Assembly: GCA_015068285.1 (NCBI GenBank)
Contig: SVKW01000004.1
Coordinates: 1 to 35,443, forward strand
Reading direction: 5' to 3'
DNA from: Oscillospiraceae bacterium
GTDB lineage: Bacteria; Bacillota; Clostridia; Oscillospirales; Butyricicoccaceae
DNA: 35,443 nucleotides
A model generated the notes under the pieces. It saw nothing but the letters and a program-made list of their open reading frames with translations, had not been told where the DNA came from and searched no databases. The number at the start of each line of letters is the position of its first letter. Positions within the stretch are counted from its first letter, which is position 1. Shown piece after piece: positions 25,016-33,577 of the stretch. Position numbers and translations under genes: made by a program.

Positions 25016-26152
25016 ATGGAAAGAGATCTGGAATATTTCAGCTCATATTTTGAAGTCGATCTGACTCAGATAAAAAAGAACATCGAGCTTGTCCGCAAGC
25101 GCATCGGCGAAGGTCACGAGATCATGCCTGTGCTCAAGGGCAACTGCTACGGAAGCGGTACTGTTGAAGTGGCGACAGCTATCGAAAAGGACTGCCATAT
25201 CAATATTTTTGGCTGCGCTCACGTTTTTGAAGGCATTGAAATGAGAAAGGCAGGCATCACCTGCGACATTCTCCTCCTCTCCCCGCCTGCACAGCACGGC
25301 ATCAAATATGCCATTGAAAATGACCTTCAGCTCCCTGCTTTTGAGGAGCTTTCCATCCGCCGTATGGCTGAGGAAGCGGCTCTTCAGGGCAAGACAGCAA
25401 AGGTACACATCAAGGTTGAAACAGGCATGAACCGCATCGGCGTAAAGCCCGGCAAGGATCTTGAGCGCATTGTAAATTTCATCAAGGAAGTTGGACATAT
25501 CGAAATCGTCGGTATTTTCACCCATTTTGCCACATCCAACGAGCTTTACAACGACTTCACCAAGGAACAGCTCCGTCTTTTCAAGGCGGCTGTACAGCAG
25601 GTTGAAGCTATGGGCATTGAGCCTAAATACGTCCACTGCTGTAACTCCAACGCTATCGTATGGCTTGATGACGGCTATTTCACCCATGTAAGAACCGGCT
25701 CCCTCTATCTCGGCTACTCTCTCATCGACGAAGGCGACCTTCACATCGGTGTCAAGGAAACAGCTTCATGGAGAGCGTTTATCGTCAATATCAAGGAAGT
25801 TTTCCCCGGCGAGCAGGTTGGCTACAACGGTGCATTTGTGCCTACAAAGCCTACACGCGTTGCGACGATTTCTGTCGGCTATGCTGACGGTCTTTACAGA
25901 CCTCTTGCAACAACAGGCGGTCCTGTTTTCGTAAACGGCAGACGCACAAAGTATCTCGGCCTCTGCATGGACCAGACTTTCATTGACGTTACAGGCATCG
26001 ACTGCAAGATAGGCGATGAAGTTACACTTTTCGGCTACGACAAGGTGACTGGCGAGCTTCTTTCGGCTTATGAACTGCAGAAGCACACCGACCAGACCTA
26101 TGTTTATCAGTTCTGCTCCATCGGTCCGCGAGTAAAGAGAATTTATAAATAA
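25016..26152 (+). CDS. alr: Alanine racemase-family PLP enzyme
   Basis: Fold-type III racemase: PVLKGNCYGSG (PLP-Lys region), HIKVETGMNRIGV, RVATISVGYADGLYRPL, LCMDQTFIDVT. Confidence 0.92.
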   Translation: MERDLEYFSSYFEVDLTQIKKNIELVRKRIGEGHEIMPVLKGNCYGSGTVEVATAIEKDCHINIFGCAHVFEGIEMRKAGITCDILLLSPPAQHGIKYAIENDLQLPAFEELSIRRMAEEAALQGKTAKVHIKVETGMNRIGVKPGKDLERIVNFIKEVGHIEIVGIFTHFATSNELYNDFTKEQLRLFKAAVQQVEAMGIEPKYVHCCNSNAIVWLDDGYFTHVRTGSLYLGYSLIDEGDLHIGVKETASWRAFIVNIKEVFPGEQVGYNGAFVPTKPTRVATISVGYADGLYRPLATTGGPVFVNGRRTKYLGLCMDQTFIDVTGIDCKIGDEVTLFGYDKVTGELLSAYELQKHTDQTYVYQFCSIGPRVKRIYK

Positions 26153-26211
26153 GATGAATTGACTTTCGTGAGCTAAATTGAATCGATGAAGCTACAGAAT
26201 TATATTTCTTA

Positions 26212-26560
26212 TTTAATCCGTCGGAGACACCTCGATTGCCTCAAGGCAATCACCCGCTCGCAGAGCGTATATTAAATGTGAGCTTGCCTCACACACAAGG
26301 GGTCCAGGGGGCAATTTTACCCCAAACAGCAGGCTGTTCGGGGACCCCGCAAAATTTAATAAGCGCGGTGGCACTCGCCACCGGTCGCGCACTCGGCGCT
26401 CCTGTGGTCTGGTGATCAAACTGCCTGACTTTCACCCCAGACAGCAGGCTGTCCGGGGACCCCGTTTTCGTTTGTGCATTTTGGTTCTCTGCGGACGAGT
26501 GTCCGCGTGCCCTATTTAATCACTTGGGGTCCCCGCAAAACCTGTTTTGTGGGGTAAATA
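26212..26560. repeat. Palindrome-rich noncoding island upstream of the radical SAM gene
   Basis: D-inverse repeat (TTTAATCCGTCGGAGACACC), GATTGCC-TCAA-GGCAATC, CGCTC-GCA-GAGCG, CGGTGGC-act-CGCCACCG, and three 24-nt CCCC..GGGG hairpins. Confidence 0.8.
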
Positions 26561-26653
26561 TCATAAAGAACCTGCCGGAGGCAAACCACGCCTTGCGCGT
26601 GGCGAGAAGTCTTTAGATTTAATTAAAACTTTAATTTGCAAACAAGAGTTAAA

Positions 26654-26701
26654 ACACCTCATCCACCGCAAGCGGTCCCCCTTCCCCTCAAGGGGAAGGC
26701 T
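26654..26701. repeat. Family B intergenic repeat
   Basis: CCTCATCCACCGCAAGCGGTCCCCCTTCCCCTCAAGGGGAAGG. Confidence 0.75.
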
Positions 26702-26735
26702 CTTTAAAAATACACTCCATTTTTTACTAATCATT

Positions 26736-28328
26736 ATGAAAAAGTTACTTGTTTCCTGTGCTTCAAAGTACATACATTCGGCTTTGGCTGTCTGGTATCT
26801 CAAGGCTGTCTGTCCTTCCTATGACGTTTTTGAGTGCACGATAAACGAAGATATAAACAAAGTTTTCAATAGAATTATGTCCGAAAAGCCCGATATTCTG
26901 GGCTTTTCCTGCTATATATGGAATATTTCGTACATAAAGCGGCTGACGTCGATGCTGAAAGAGGCTCTGCCCGATGTGATTATAATTTACGGCGGTCCTG
27001 AGGTCAGCCATTCGCCCGAAAGATTTTCTCACCTTGCCGACCATATCGTCATCGGCTACGGCGAGCGTGCTTTGTGCGAGCTTACTGACGCTCTCGAAAA
27101 GAGAGAAAAGCCTGACAGGATAATCAGGGGCTATCTCTACGAATTGCCGCCAAGCCCTTATAACAACGAGTATTTCGACGCTCTTCACGGGCGTATCGCC
27201 TATATCGAAACGAGCCGTGGCTGTCCCTTTTCCTGTGCATTTTGCCTTTCGGGCAGAGATGAAAAGCCATACTTTTTCCCCCTTGACAGAGCTTTTGACG
27301 ACATTGTAAAACTGTCTCAAAGCGGCACAAAGACGATAAAATTCGTCGACCGCACTTTCAATGCCGATGCGGAGAGAGCATACAAGATATGGGATTTTCT
27401 GCTTAATGACGACAGACTTCCTCAAGATATATGCTGGCATTTTGAGATAGGGGCAGATTTATTGACAGAAAAACAGCTTGAGCTTTTAAAGACTGCGCCG
27501 AAAGGACGCTTCCAGATGGAGATAGGCTTGCAGAGCTTCAACGATTCGACTTTAAAGGCGGTAAATCGCGCCACATCTGTTGATAACTCTGTGTATAACC
27601 TGGGGGTACTTGTGGATAACTCCAATATTCACATCCACACTGACCTGATAATCGGCTTGCCTCACGAGGATATGGGGAGCTTCCGCGAAAGCTTCAACAA
27701 GGCTTATAAAATCGGGGCAAATATGCTTCAGGTAGGCTTTCTGAAACTGCTTTACGGCTCACGTTTACGCGCTGATATGGCGAAATACTCTATGGAATGT
27801 GATGAAAACGCGCCCTATGAGATTAAAAAGTTCAATCTGATGGACGAAAATGAGCTTGCTCTGCTTCATAAGTTTGAGGATATAGTTGAGCGAATGCACA
27901 ACAGCGGAAGATTTGTCCGCACCATTGCATTTTTGCTTGAAAAGACTGAAATGACGCCTTTTGACCTGTTTATGCACATTGCGAAGGGGATAAATTATCC
28001 TGCAGGCTGTAAGCTTGACGATTTTACCGCCCTTGTTTTCGATTTATTCAAGGATTTCGGCGAGGAAATCCGCGATGTGCTTGTGCTCGACAGGCTTGAA
28101 AGCAACAACACAGGCGTGCTGCCCGAGTGCCTAAAGATTTACGATAAAATGCTGGGCAAGGCGAAGAAGGCTATCGACAAGGCTTATCCCCGCCCTGCCA
28201 ACACAGTCCGCGGTTATGCCCTGCTCTATGGCTGTAATTCGGTTGCATTTTGCGATTATACCGAAGCCGATAAGGTAACGGGACGGTATAAGGCGAAGGT
28301 TGTCGATTTGGGTGTGCTGTATGGATAA
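26736..28328 (+). CDS. B12-binding-domain radical SAM protein (DUF4080-like)
   Basis: N-terminal cobalamin-binding-like KYIHSALAVWYLKA...; ETSRGCPFSCAFCLSG (CxxxCxxC); start placed at MKKLLVSC (26736). Confidence 0.9.
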   Translation: MKKLLVSCASKYIHSALAVWYLKAVCPSYDVFECTINEDINKVFNRIMSEKPDILGFSCYIWNISYIKRLTSMLKEALPDVIIIYGGPEVSHSPERFSHLADHIVIGYGERALCELTDALEKREKPDRIIRGYLYELPPSPYNNEYFDALHGRIAYIETSRGCPFSCAFCLSGRDEKPYFFPLDRAFDDIVKLSQSGTKTIKFVDRTFNADAERAYKIWDFLLNDDRLPQDICWHFEIGADLLTEKQLELLKTAPKGRFQMEIGLQSFNDSTLKAVNRATSVDNSVYNLGVLVDNSNIHIHTDLIIGLPHEDMGSFRESFNKAYKIGANMLQVGFLKLLYGSRLRADMAKYSMECDENAPYEIKKFNLMDENELALLHKFEDIVERMHNSGRFVRTIAFLLEKTEMTPFDLFMHIAKGINYPAGCKLDDFTALVFDLFKDFGEEIRDVLVLDRLESNNTGVLPECLKIYDKMLGKAKKAIDKAYPRPANTVRGYALLYGCNSVAFCDYTEADKVTGRYKAKVVDLGVLYG

Positions 28329-28830
28329 TGAATTTCCAAAAAGAAAGCCTACACGCTTGCGTGACTTTGACTATTCGCAGAATGGAGCATATTTTATTAC
28401 TATCTGCGCACAAAATATGCGATGTATTTTCGGAAATATCGTAGGGGAGGGGTCACCCCTCCCGCAGCTGAGCCCTTATGGCTCGGCTGTCAAAAAATGC
28501 ATTGATATGATACCGGAAAAATATCCCGATGTAATCGTTGACAAATATGTTATCATGCCCAATCACATACATCTCATCTTGTGCATATCCAAAGAAAACG
28601 GGAGGGGCGACCCCTCCCCTACAATAAGTACTGTAGTCGGTTGGCTAAAGTATAACTGTACAAAAGATATAAATGCACTCGCCAATTCTGACGGCAAGCC
28701 TGTCTTTCAACGCTCATTTCACGACCATATTATCAGAAATGTCCACGATTATACAAAAATATGGGAGTACATAGACACAAACCATTTAAGATGGCATGAT
28801 GACTGTTTTTACAGCGGAGATTTACCATGA
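28321..28830 (+). CDS. REP-associated tyrosine transposase (RAYT, Y1_Tnp HUH family)
   Basis: KPTRLRDFDYSQNGAYFITICAQN, VIMPNHIHLILCI (HUH), FQRSFHDHIIRNVHDYTKIWEYIDTNHLRW (catalytic Tyr region). ATG at 28321 overlaps the upstream stop. Confidence 0.93.
   Translation: MDNEFPKRKPTRLRDFDYSQNGAYFITICAQNMRCIFGNIVGEGSPLPQLSPYGSAVKKCIDMIPEKYPDVIVDKYVIMPNHIHLILCISKENGRGDPSPTISTVVGWLKYNCTKDINALANSDGKPVFQRSFHDHIIRNVHDYTKIWEYIDTNHLRWHDDCFYSGDLP
28441..28463 (+). repeat. GTAG-hairpin REP-like unit inside the RAYT ORF
   Basis: GTAG-GGGAGGGG-TCA-CCCCTCCC. Confidence 0.85.
28600..28622 (-). repeat. Inverted GTAG-hairpin REP-like unit inside the RAYT ORF
   Basis: Minus strand GTAG-GGGAGGGG-TCG-CCCCTCCC; differs from 28441 unit by one loop base. 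Confidence 0.85.
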
Positions 28831-29522
28831 AAAACATAACATTATCACAACTGAATGAGATGCTGGCGGGTGGAATCACCGATTTTTCCGACTGCATTTT
28901 TGATGTCCTCGATTTGAGCGGTCGGGATTTATCGAAGCTTTGCTTTGACCGTTGTGATTTCCGCTCTTGTAATCTGACAGGGGCAAATCTTTCCTATTCC
29001 ACCTTTCACAATGCCTTTTTCGGCGGCTCTGTGCTGGAAAACGCCGATTTGCGCTATGCCTGTCTTGAGTCTGCCGACCTGCGCTCGTGCAATATGAAAA
29101 ATGCCGACATTCGCGGCACGGATATGTCCTCATCTGCCCTTTACAAGGCCGATTTAACCGGACTTACCACCGATGAAAGTACGAAAAACTTCCACATGAG
29201 ATGCCCTGAAAAGGGGGCTTTCATCGGCTGGAAAGTTTGCTACGGCCGCAAGGTCGTAATGCTTCTTGTTCCTGAAGATGCACAGCGCGTGCAGGGCACG
29301 CGCAGGGAAATCCGTGTCGACAAGGCAAAGGTGCTGACGATAAAAAGCCCCGATTACAAAACGATTTACACTGAGGGTCACGCTTATGTGGATGAGAATT
29401 TCATCTATAAAAAGGGCGAGATGGTTTATGCCGTCGGTTTTGACCCTGACCGTTTCACTGATTCGGCAGGCGGGATTCATATATGGCTGAGCCGTGATGA
29501 GGCTGTGGCGTATTTGGGATAA
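28827..29522 (+). CDS. Pentapeptide-repeat protein with C-terminal DUF5758-like domain
   Basis: A(D/N)LxxxxLexADLRxxxMKNADIRG repeats; C-terminal FIGWKVCYGRKVVMLLVPEDAQRV...GGIHIWLSRDEAVAYL; ATGA overlap with RAYT stop. Confidence 0.85.
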   Translation: MKNITLSQLNEMLAGGITDFSDCIFDVLDLSGRDLSKLCFDRCDFRSCNLTGANLSYSTFHNAFFGGSVLENADLRYACLESADLRSCNMKNADIRGTDMSSSALYKADLTGLTTDESTKNFHMRCPEKGAFIGWKVCYGRKVVMLLVPEDAQRVQGTRREIRVDKAKVLTIKSPDYKTIYTEGHAYVDENFIYKKGEMVYAVGFDPDRFTDSAGGIHIWLSRDEAVAYLG

Positions 29523-29523
29523 T

Positions 29524-29760
29524 GTGTCTGCGACGCGATTGGATAGGTTAATTAAATAAACGGGCTACGCCCTTGCGGGAGGGCGCGGAGACCCTCCCCT
29601 ACATAGATTGCGCAAACCGCGTGAAAGATTCTTCACTTCGTTCAGAATGACATTTGCATACAAAAAGACCATCCATTTCGGATGGTCTTTATTTGTTTTG
29701 TTACTACCCCTCCACCATCTTACGATGGTCCCCCTCCCCTCACAAGGGGAGGCAAGGGGT
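29524..29760. repeat. Mosaic repeat island: D, GTAG-type, family C, terminator hairpin and family B in series
   Basis: GTGTCTGCGACGCGATTGGATAGG; GGGAGGGCGCGGAGACCCTCCCCTAC (29577..29602); GATTCTTCACTTCGTTCAGAATGACA (29627..29652); CCCTCCACCATCTTACGATGGTCCCCCTCCCC...GGGGAGG (29704..29760). Confidence 0.8.
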
Positions 29761-29791
29761 GTGGCAACCACCCTCAGGTGGTCTTTATTTT

Positions 29792-30145
29792 TTACAAGAA
29801 TTTCATAATTTCCAGAGTATAGCCATTGGGGTCTGTGTGGAAAGCCTGGTAAATGTTGAATTTTTCGTAGACATTCGGCTTTTTCCACGCCTCATAGCCA
29901 TTCTTTTCAAGGTGTGCAGAAACACCGTCCACATCATCTGTCAGTACAGATATCATGACAGACTGGGGATTTGCCACCTTTTCCATGTGCTGACAGAAGC
30001 CTAAATAGCCGCCTCCGCACATTTTGAAAACCATGCAGGTTTTCTGGTCTCTGGCAATTTCAAAACCCATGATATCACGGTAAAACTTAACCGTTGCTTC
30101 AAGGTCATCTGTGCCGTAAAACGGCAGCATTCCTGTATATGTCAT
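29792..30145 (-). CDS. Glyoxalase/VOC superfamily protein
   Basis: PFYGTDDLEATVKFYRDIMGFEIARDQKTCMVFKMCGGGYLGF...FHTDPNGYTLEIMKF. Confidence 0.88.
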   Translation of the reverse strand: MTYTGMLPFYGTDDLEATVKFYRDIMGFEIARDQKTCMVFKMCGGGYLGFCQHMEKVANPQSVMISVLTDDVDGVSAHLEKNGYEAWKKPNVYEKFNIYQAFHTDPNGYTLEIMKFL

Positions 30146-30525
30146 TACTTCTTGAGAGCGATAACTTCGATTTCTACGAGAGCATCCTTTGGAAGACGAG
30201 CAACTTCAACACAGGAGCGAGCTGGCATAACGTCGCCTGTCATGAGTTCTGCGTAAACTTCGTTAACTGCTGCGAAGTCGTTCATATCCTTGATGAATAC
30301 GAGGGACTTAACGATGTCGCACATATCGCAGCCTGCTGCGTTGAGGAGGTTCTTAACGTTTGTGAGGGAAAGTCTTGTCTGTTCCTTTACATCTGCGCCG
30401 AGGTTGCCTGCAGCGTCTGTGCCGAGCTGGCCGGATGTGTAAACGAGGTTGCCGATCTCAACAGCTGGGGAGTATGGGCCGAGAGGAGCTGGTGCGCCTG
30501 GTACTGTAACGATTTTCTTTTCCAT
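30145..30525 (-). CDS. ridA: RidA family enamine/imine deaminase
   Basis: APAPLGPYSPAVEIGNLVYTSGQLGTD...PARSCVEVARLPKDALVEIEVIA; start at MEKKIVTV (30525). Confidence 0.95.
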   Translation of the reverse strand: MEKKIVTVPGAPAPLGPYSPAVEIGNLVYTSGQLGTDAAGNLGADVKEQTRLSLTNVKNLLNAAGCDMCDIVKSLVFIKDMNDFAAVNEVYAELMTGDVMPARSCVEVARLPKDALVEIEVIALKK

Positions 30526-30553
30526 TTTTGTATTTCTCCTTATAAATAGATTT

Positions 30554-32359
30554 TTATTTTGAAACAGCCTCAAAAAGTCTGTTCATTGTGACAAATGCCT
30601 GCTGCTTTGTGTAATAGCCCAATGGTGAGAAATTATTGTTGCCTGTGCCGTTCATGACCTTGATGGACTGGACATATTTCACATTGTCCCTGGCATAATC
30701 GGCAACATACTTAAAGTCATCGAGCGCTGTGGCTTCAACCTTTTCGATGCCTTCATCGCCGACAAACTTAGAGAGACGGGCAAGCAGAGAAGCCGCGTCC
30801 TGTCTTGTGATGTAATCACATGGAACAAAGGCGCCTGCGCCGTTGCCGTTGATAAGACCGAGGGCATAAGGGCCGATGATTTCCTTTGTGAATGCATCGT
30901 TGAACGGATATTCGTTAATAAAATTATCTATCGGTTTGCCTGTTTTGTCAAGCACTATTTCATCGATAGTCTTATTATAATAGGTTTCGAGGAACTGTGT
31001 GAGAAGGAGGGCGAAATCTTCGCGTGTGATATTCTCACGGTAGATGTTCTGAAGCTCATTTGGAACAAGCTTGTTGTTTATAGCCTTGCCCACTTCTTCG
31101 ATAGCCCATGTGTCAACATCCTTTTCTGTCGGCAGAGCAGGAGCAAAATCCAGCTTGGTATAGCCATAGGAATTGCCCGACTTTGTAATGAGCATATCTG
31201 TCGGCGGATTGGATGAGATGAGGACCGTGCCGTCTTCAAGCTTTGTTTCCTGAACGTAGGCAGAAAGGTCGATATTGGAGAGCGACTTCACTTCTGCGCC
31301 TGTTCTGTCGATGATGACAGCCTTTGTGCCGTCGTGAGCGATGGCAAGACCGCCGTTGAAGCGTGTGATGTTCTTATACTTTGCTTCTACGATAATATTG
31401 CCGTAGATATCCATAACGCCCCATTTGCCGCCCTTCATAAATGGCGCAAGACCTTCCTGGAAGGTGAAAATCTTATCGTAAACAAATGGAATGCGTTCAT
31501 TTTCATTCTTGTCGATAGCGCCGTACTTGCCGTTTTTCATAACAGAGGCAAGACCGCCGTCGTTGAAAATCTTATAGCTGTTTACACCGCTTCTGTAGAA
31601 ATCGCGGTAGTAAGGCAGGGTTACAAACTTACCCTCTGTGTTGATAAAGCCGTAGCCGTATTCGAGCACGTTGCCCTTTTCGTCAAACTTTGCAATATCC
31701 GCCATGGCAAGCCCCTGATTGAATGGGTAAATGCGTGTTGTGCGGTAGCCGTTTTTGTCCGCATCGCCTGTGTGGAAGAGCACATTGCCTTCCATATCTG
31801 TGACATTGATGCCGTCTTCAGGCTTGTTTTCATTCCAGAAAATCATCTTGCCTTCTGTAGGAATATACTTTGGTGTGAACGGAAAAACTGTGCCGTCGTG
31901 CTTAAAATATGTGGTTTCGCCTTCCGACTCAAAGACTGTGATGCCGCCGTAGAAGCTGACATCCTGTGTCATATCAAAATCCTTGCAGATGAAATTTTCG
32001 CCGTTTTTAACAAACGGGGTTTCGTTTCCCTGTGTATCGACGATGAAAAGCTGAACATCGTAAGCCGTTCTCATTTTGCCGTTTTCTGTAACCGACTGCT
32101 TGTTTACAACCTTGCCTGCCACAGCCTTGCTTTCCGAGAAAGAGCCTGCATAGTCATAGACAAACTTTGTGACAGCCTTGCCTGTTTCGTCGATATAGCC
32201 CCATTTTCCGCTTCTTTTTACAGCCGCAAAGCCTTCTGCAAACACATTTGCCGCCTGATACTGAGGCTTTATGGCAACGCTTGTCGAAAGCTGAGCTGCC
32301 TGCGCACACACGGAAAAGAGCATCATAAATGCGCACAAAAATGCTGTTATTCGTTTCAT
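30554..32359 (-). CDS. Secreted WG-repeat protein with C-terminal S-layer-homology-like region
   Basis: Signal peptide; KWGYIDETGKAV, KYGAIDKN, KWGVMDIYGNIIVEAKY; C-terminal ITREDFALLLTQF / ITRQDAASLLARL / YTKQQAFVTMNRL SLH-like repeats. Confidence 0.88.
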   Translation of the reverse strand: MKRITAFLCAFMMLFSVCAQAAQLSTSVAIKPQYQAANVFAEGFAAVKRSGKWGYIDETGKAVTKFVYDYAGSFSESKAVAGKVVNKQSVTENGKMRTAYDVQLFIVDTQGNETPFVKNGENFICKDFDMTQDVSFYGGITVFESEGETTYFKHDGTVFPFTPKYIPTEGKMIFWNENKPEDGINVTDMEGNVLFHTGDADKNGYRTTRIYPFNQGLAMADIAKFDEKGNVLEYGYGFINTEGKFVTLPYYRDFYRSGVNSYKIFNDGGLASVMKNGKYGAIDKNENERIPFVYDKIFTFQEGLAPFMKGGKWGVMDIYGNIIVEAKYKNITRFNGGLAIAHDGTKAVIIDRTGAEVKSLSNIDLSAYVQETKLEDGTVLISSNPPTDMLITKSGNSYGYTKLDFAPALPTEKDVDTWAIEEVGKAINNKLVPNELQNIYRENITREDFALLLTQFLETYYNKTIDEIVLDKTGKPIDNFINEYPFNDAFTKEIIGPYALGLINGNGAGAFVPCDYITRQDAASLLARLSKFVGDEGIEKVEATALDDFKYVADYARDNVKYVQSIKVMNGTGNNNFSPLGYYTKQQAFVTMNRLFEAVSK

Positions 32360-32431
32360 AATTTATTTCTCCTTGTTTGCCTGTATTCCTACAGGAGAGG
32401 TTTATAACCGGCTTAAAAATGCCGTTATTTA

Positions 32432-32824
32432 CTATATTATAAGAAAAACTCCGATTATCATACATACGGCGCCGAGGACAAATGGCATAAGCAGGTCTAT
32501 CAATCGCTGCACCATTGTATCACCGACGTATGTTCTTTTTGTGACGATTTCCACACGATTTTTATAATTTCTGCCGTGGGTATCTTCGCCGTAAGCGGGA
32601 CCGCCTATCCCTGCAATGTCGGCAATTCAGGTCTTTGTCATAAAGCCTTTTGCCCCATCGAAGCCGAGGAAGATGAAGACAAAAGCCCCTGCCGCAGCTA
32701 AGCCTGTGCCAAAATTTACGAGCATCGGGAAATCGTATGCCTTGTGTGACATAAAGGCGATAATCGCCGTTACAACAGCTATTATTGCCAGATTATTGAT
32801 AAAATTCTTAAATACTGCCTTCAT
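32432..32824 (-). pseudogene. Small membrane-protein ORF interrupted by one in-frame TGA
   Basis: MKAVFKNFINNLAIIAVVTAIIAFM...GAKGFMTKT-TGA-IADIAGIGGPAYGEDTHGRNYKNRVEIVTKRTYVGDTMVQRLIDLLMPFVLGAVCMIIGVFLII-TAG; both halves in the same frame, AGGAGCT RBS. Confidence 0.7.
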
Positions 32825-32922
32825 AGCTCCTGATAAATTGTGACTGTTGTTTTTCCACGTATACATATTTATTATACCACTTTATAAGTGGTATGTCAAA
32901 ATTTTTGTGTCACACGCAAAAG

Positions 32923-32948
32923 AAAAGCCACTCGGAATGAGTGGCTTT
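32923..32948 (-). terminator. Terminator downstream of the GNAT gene
   Basis: AAAGCCACTC-attc-CGAGTGGCTTTTC. Confidence 0.65.
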
Positions 32949-32952
32949 GATG

Positions 32953-33456
32953 CTATATATCCTTTTCCCAGACTTCTTCGATTGCGCCGTGTGTGATTTC
33001 TTCACTGCTTTCCGAGCCTGTTATGACAAAGCCCAGCTTTTCGTACATTGCGCGGGCGACTTCCAGCTTATTGAATGTGTGGAAGAAGATATGGTTATAG
33101 CCCATCTCCTTACACTTGTCCATAGCGGCGACAAAGAGCTTTTTGCCCAGTTTCATGCCGCGTGCGCCCTCGTGAAGGAAGTAAAAACGGAGCTGAACAT
33201 TGCCGTTTTCTCTGCCGATGCCCGAAATGCTGCCCATTTTTTCGCCGTCAACATAGGCTATGAGGGTGAAGTCCTTTTCAGGGTTGAAGTCTTTGCCGAA
33301 TTCTGTTATCGTCTTCCCCACCATTTCAAAAAATATCGGGTTGAAATGGAATTCCTTATCGAAAATGCTGTTGTGGCTGTCGATGAGAAAACGGAGATTT
33401 TCCTCGGAAAACTCGCTTTTTATCTCGATTTCGTGACCGTTGATGATTTCTTTCAT
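32953..33456 (-). CDS. GNAT family N-acetyltransferase
   Basis: RFYFLHEGARGMKLGKKLFVAAMDKCKEMGYNHIFFHTFNKLEVARAMYEKLGF; start at MKEIINGH (33456). Confidence 0.9.
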   Translation of the reverse strand: MKEIINGHEIEIKSEFSEENLRFLIDSHNSIFDKEFHFNPIFFEMVGKTITEFGKDFNPEKDFTLIAYVDGEKMGSISGIGRENGNVQLRFYFLHEGARGMKLGKKLFVAAMDKCKEMGYNHIFFHTFNKLEVARAMYEKLGFVITGSESSEEITHGAIEEVWEKDI

Positions 33457-33512
33457 TGGTGATTTGCCTTTCGTTTTATATCTGCTTGCAGATTGTCCGG
33501 ATTTTGTACGAC

Positions 33513-33566
33513 ACAACCCCTCCACCATCTTGCGATGGTCCCCCTCCCCTTGCACAGGGGAGGCTA
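33513..33566. repeat. Family B intergenic repeat
   Basis: AACCCCTCCACCATCTTGCGATGGTCCCCCTCCCCTTGCACAGGGGAGGC. Confidence 0.8.
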
Positions 33567-33577
33567 TGGGTAGGAAG

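Noticed and set aside
29565-29888. 107-aa minus ORF across repeats
   Set aside because: Mostly translated repeat island; overlaps the end of the VOC gene in another frame.
31334-32407. 357-aa plus-strand ORF
   Set aside because: Antisense shadow of the WG-repeat/SLH gene.
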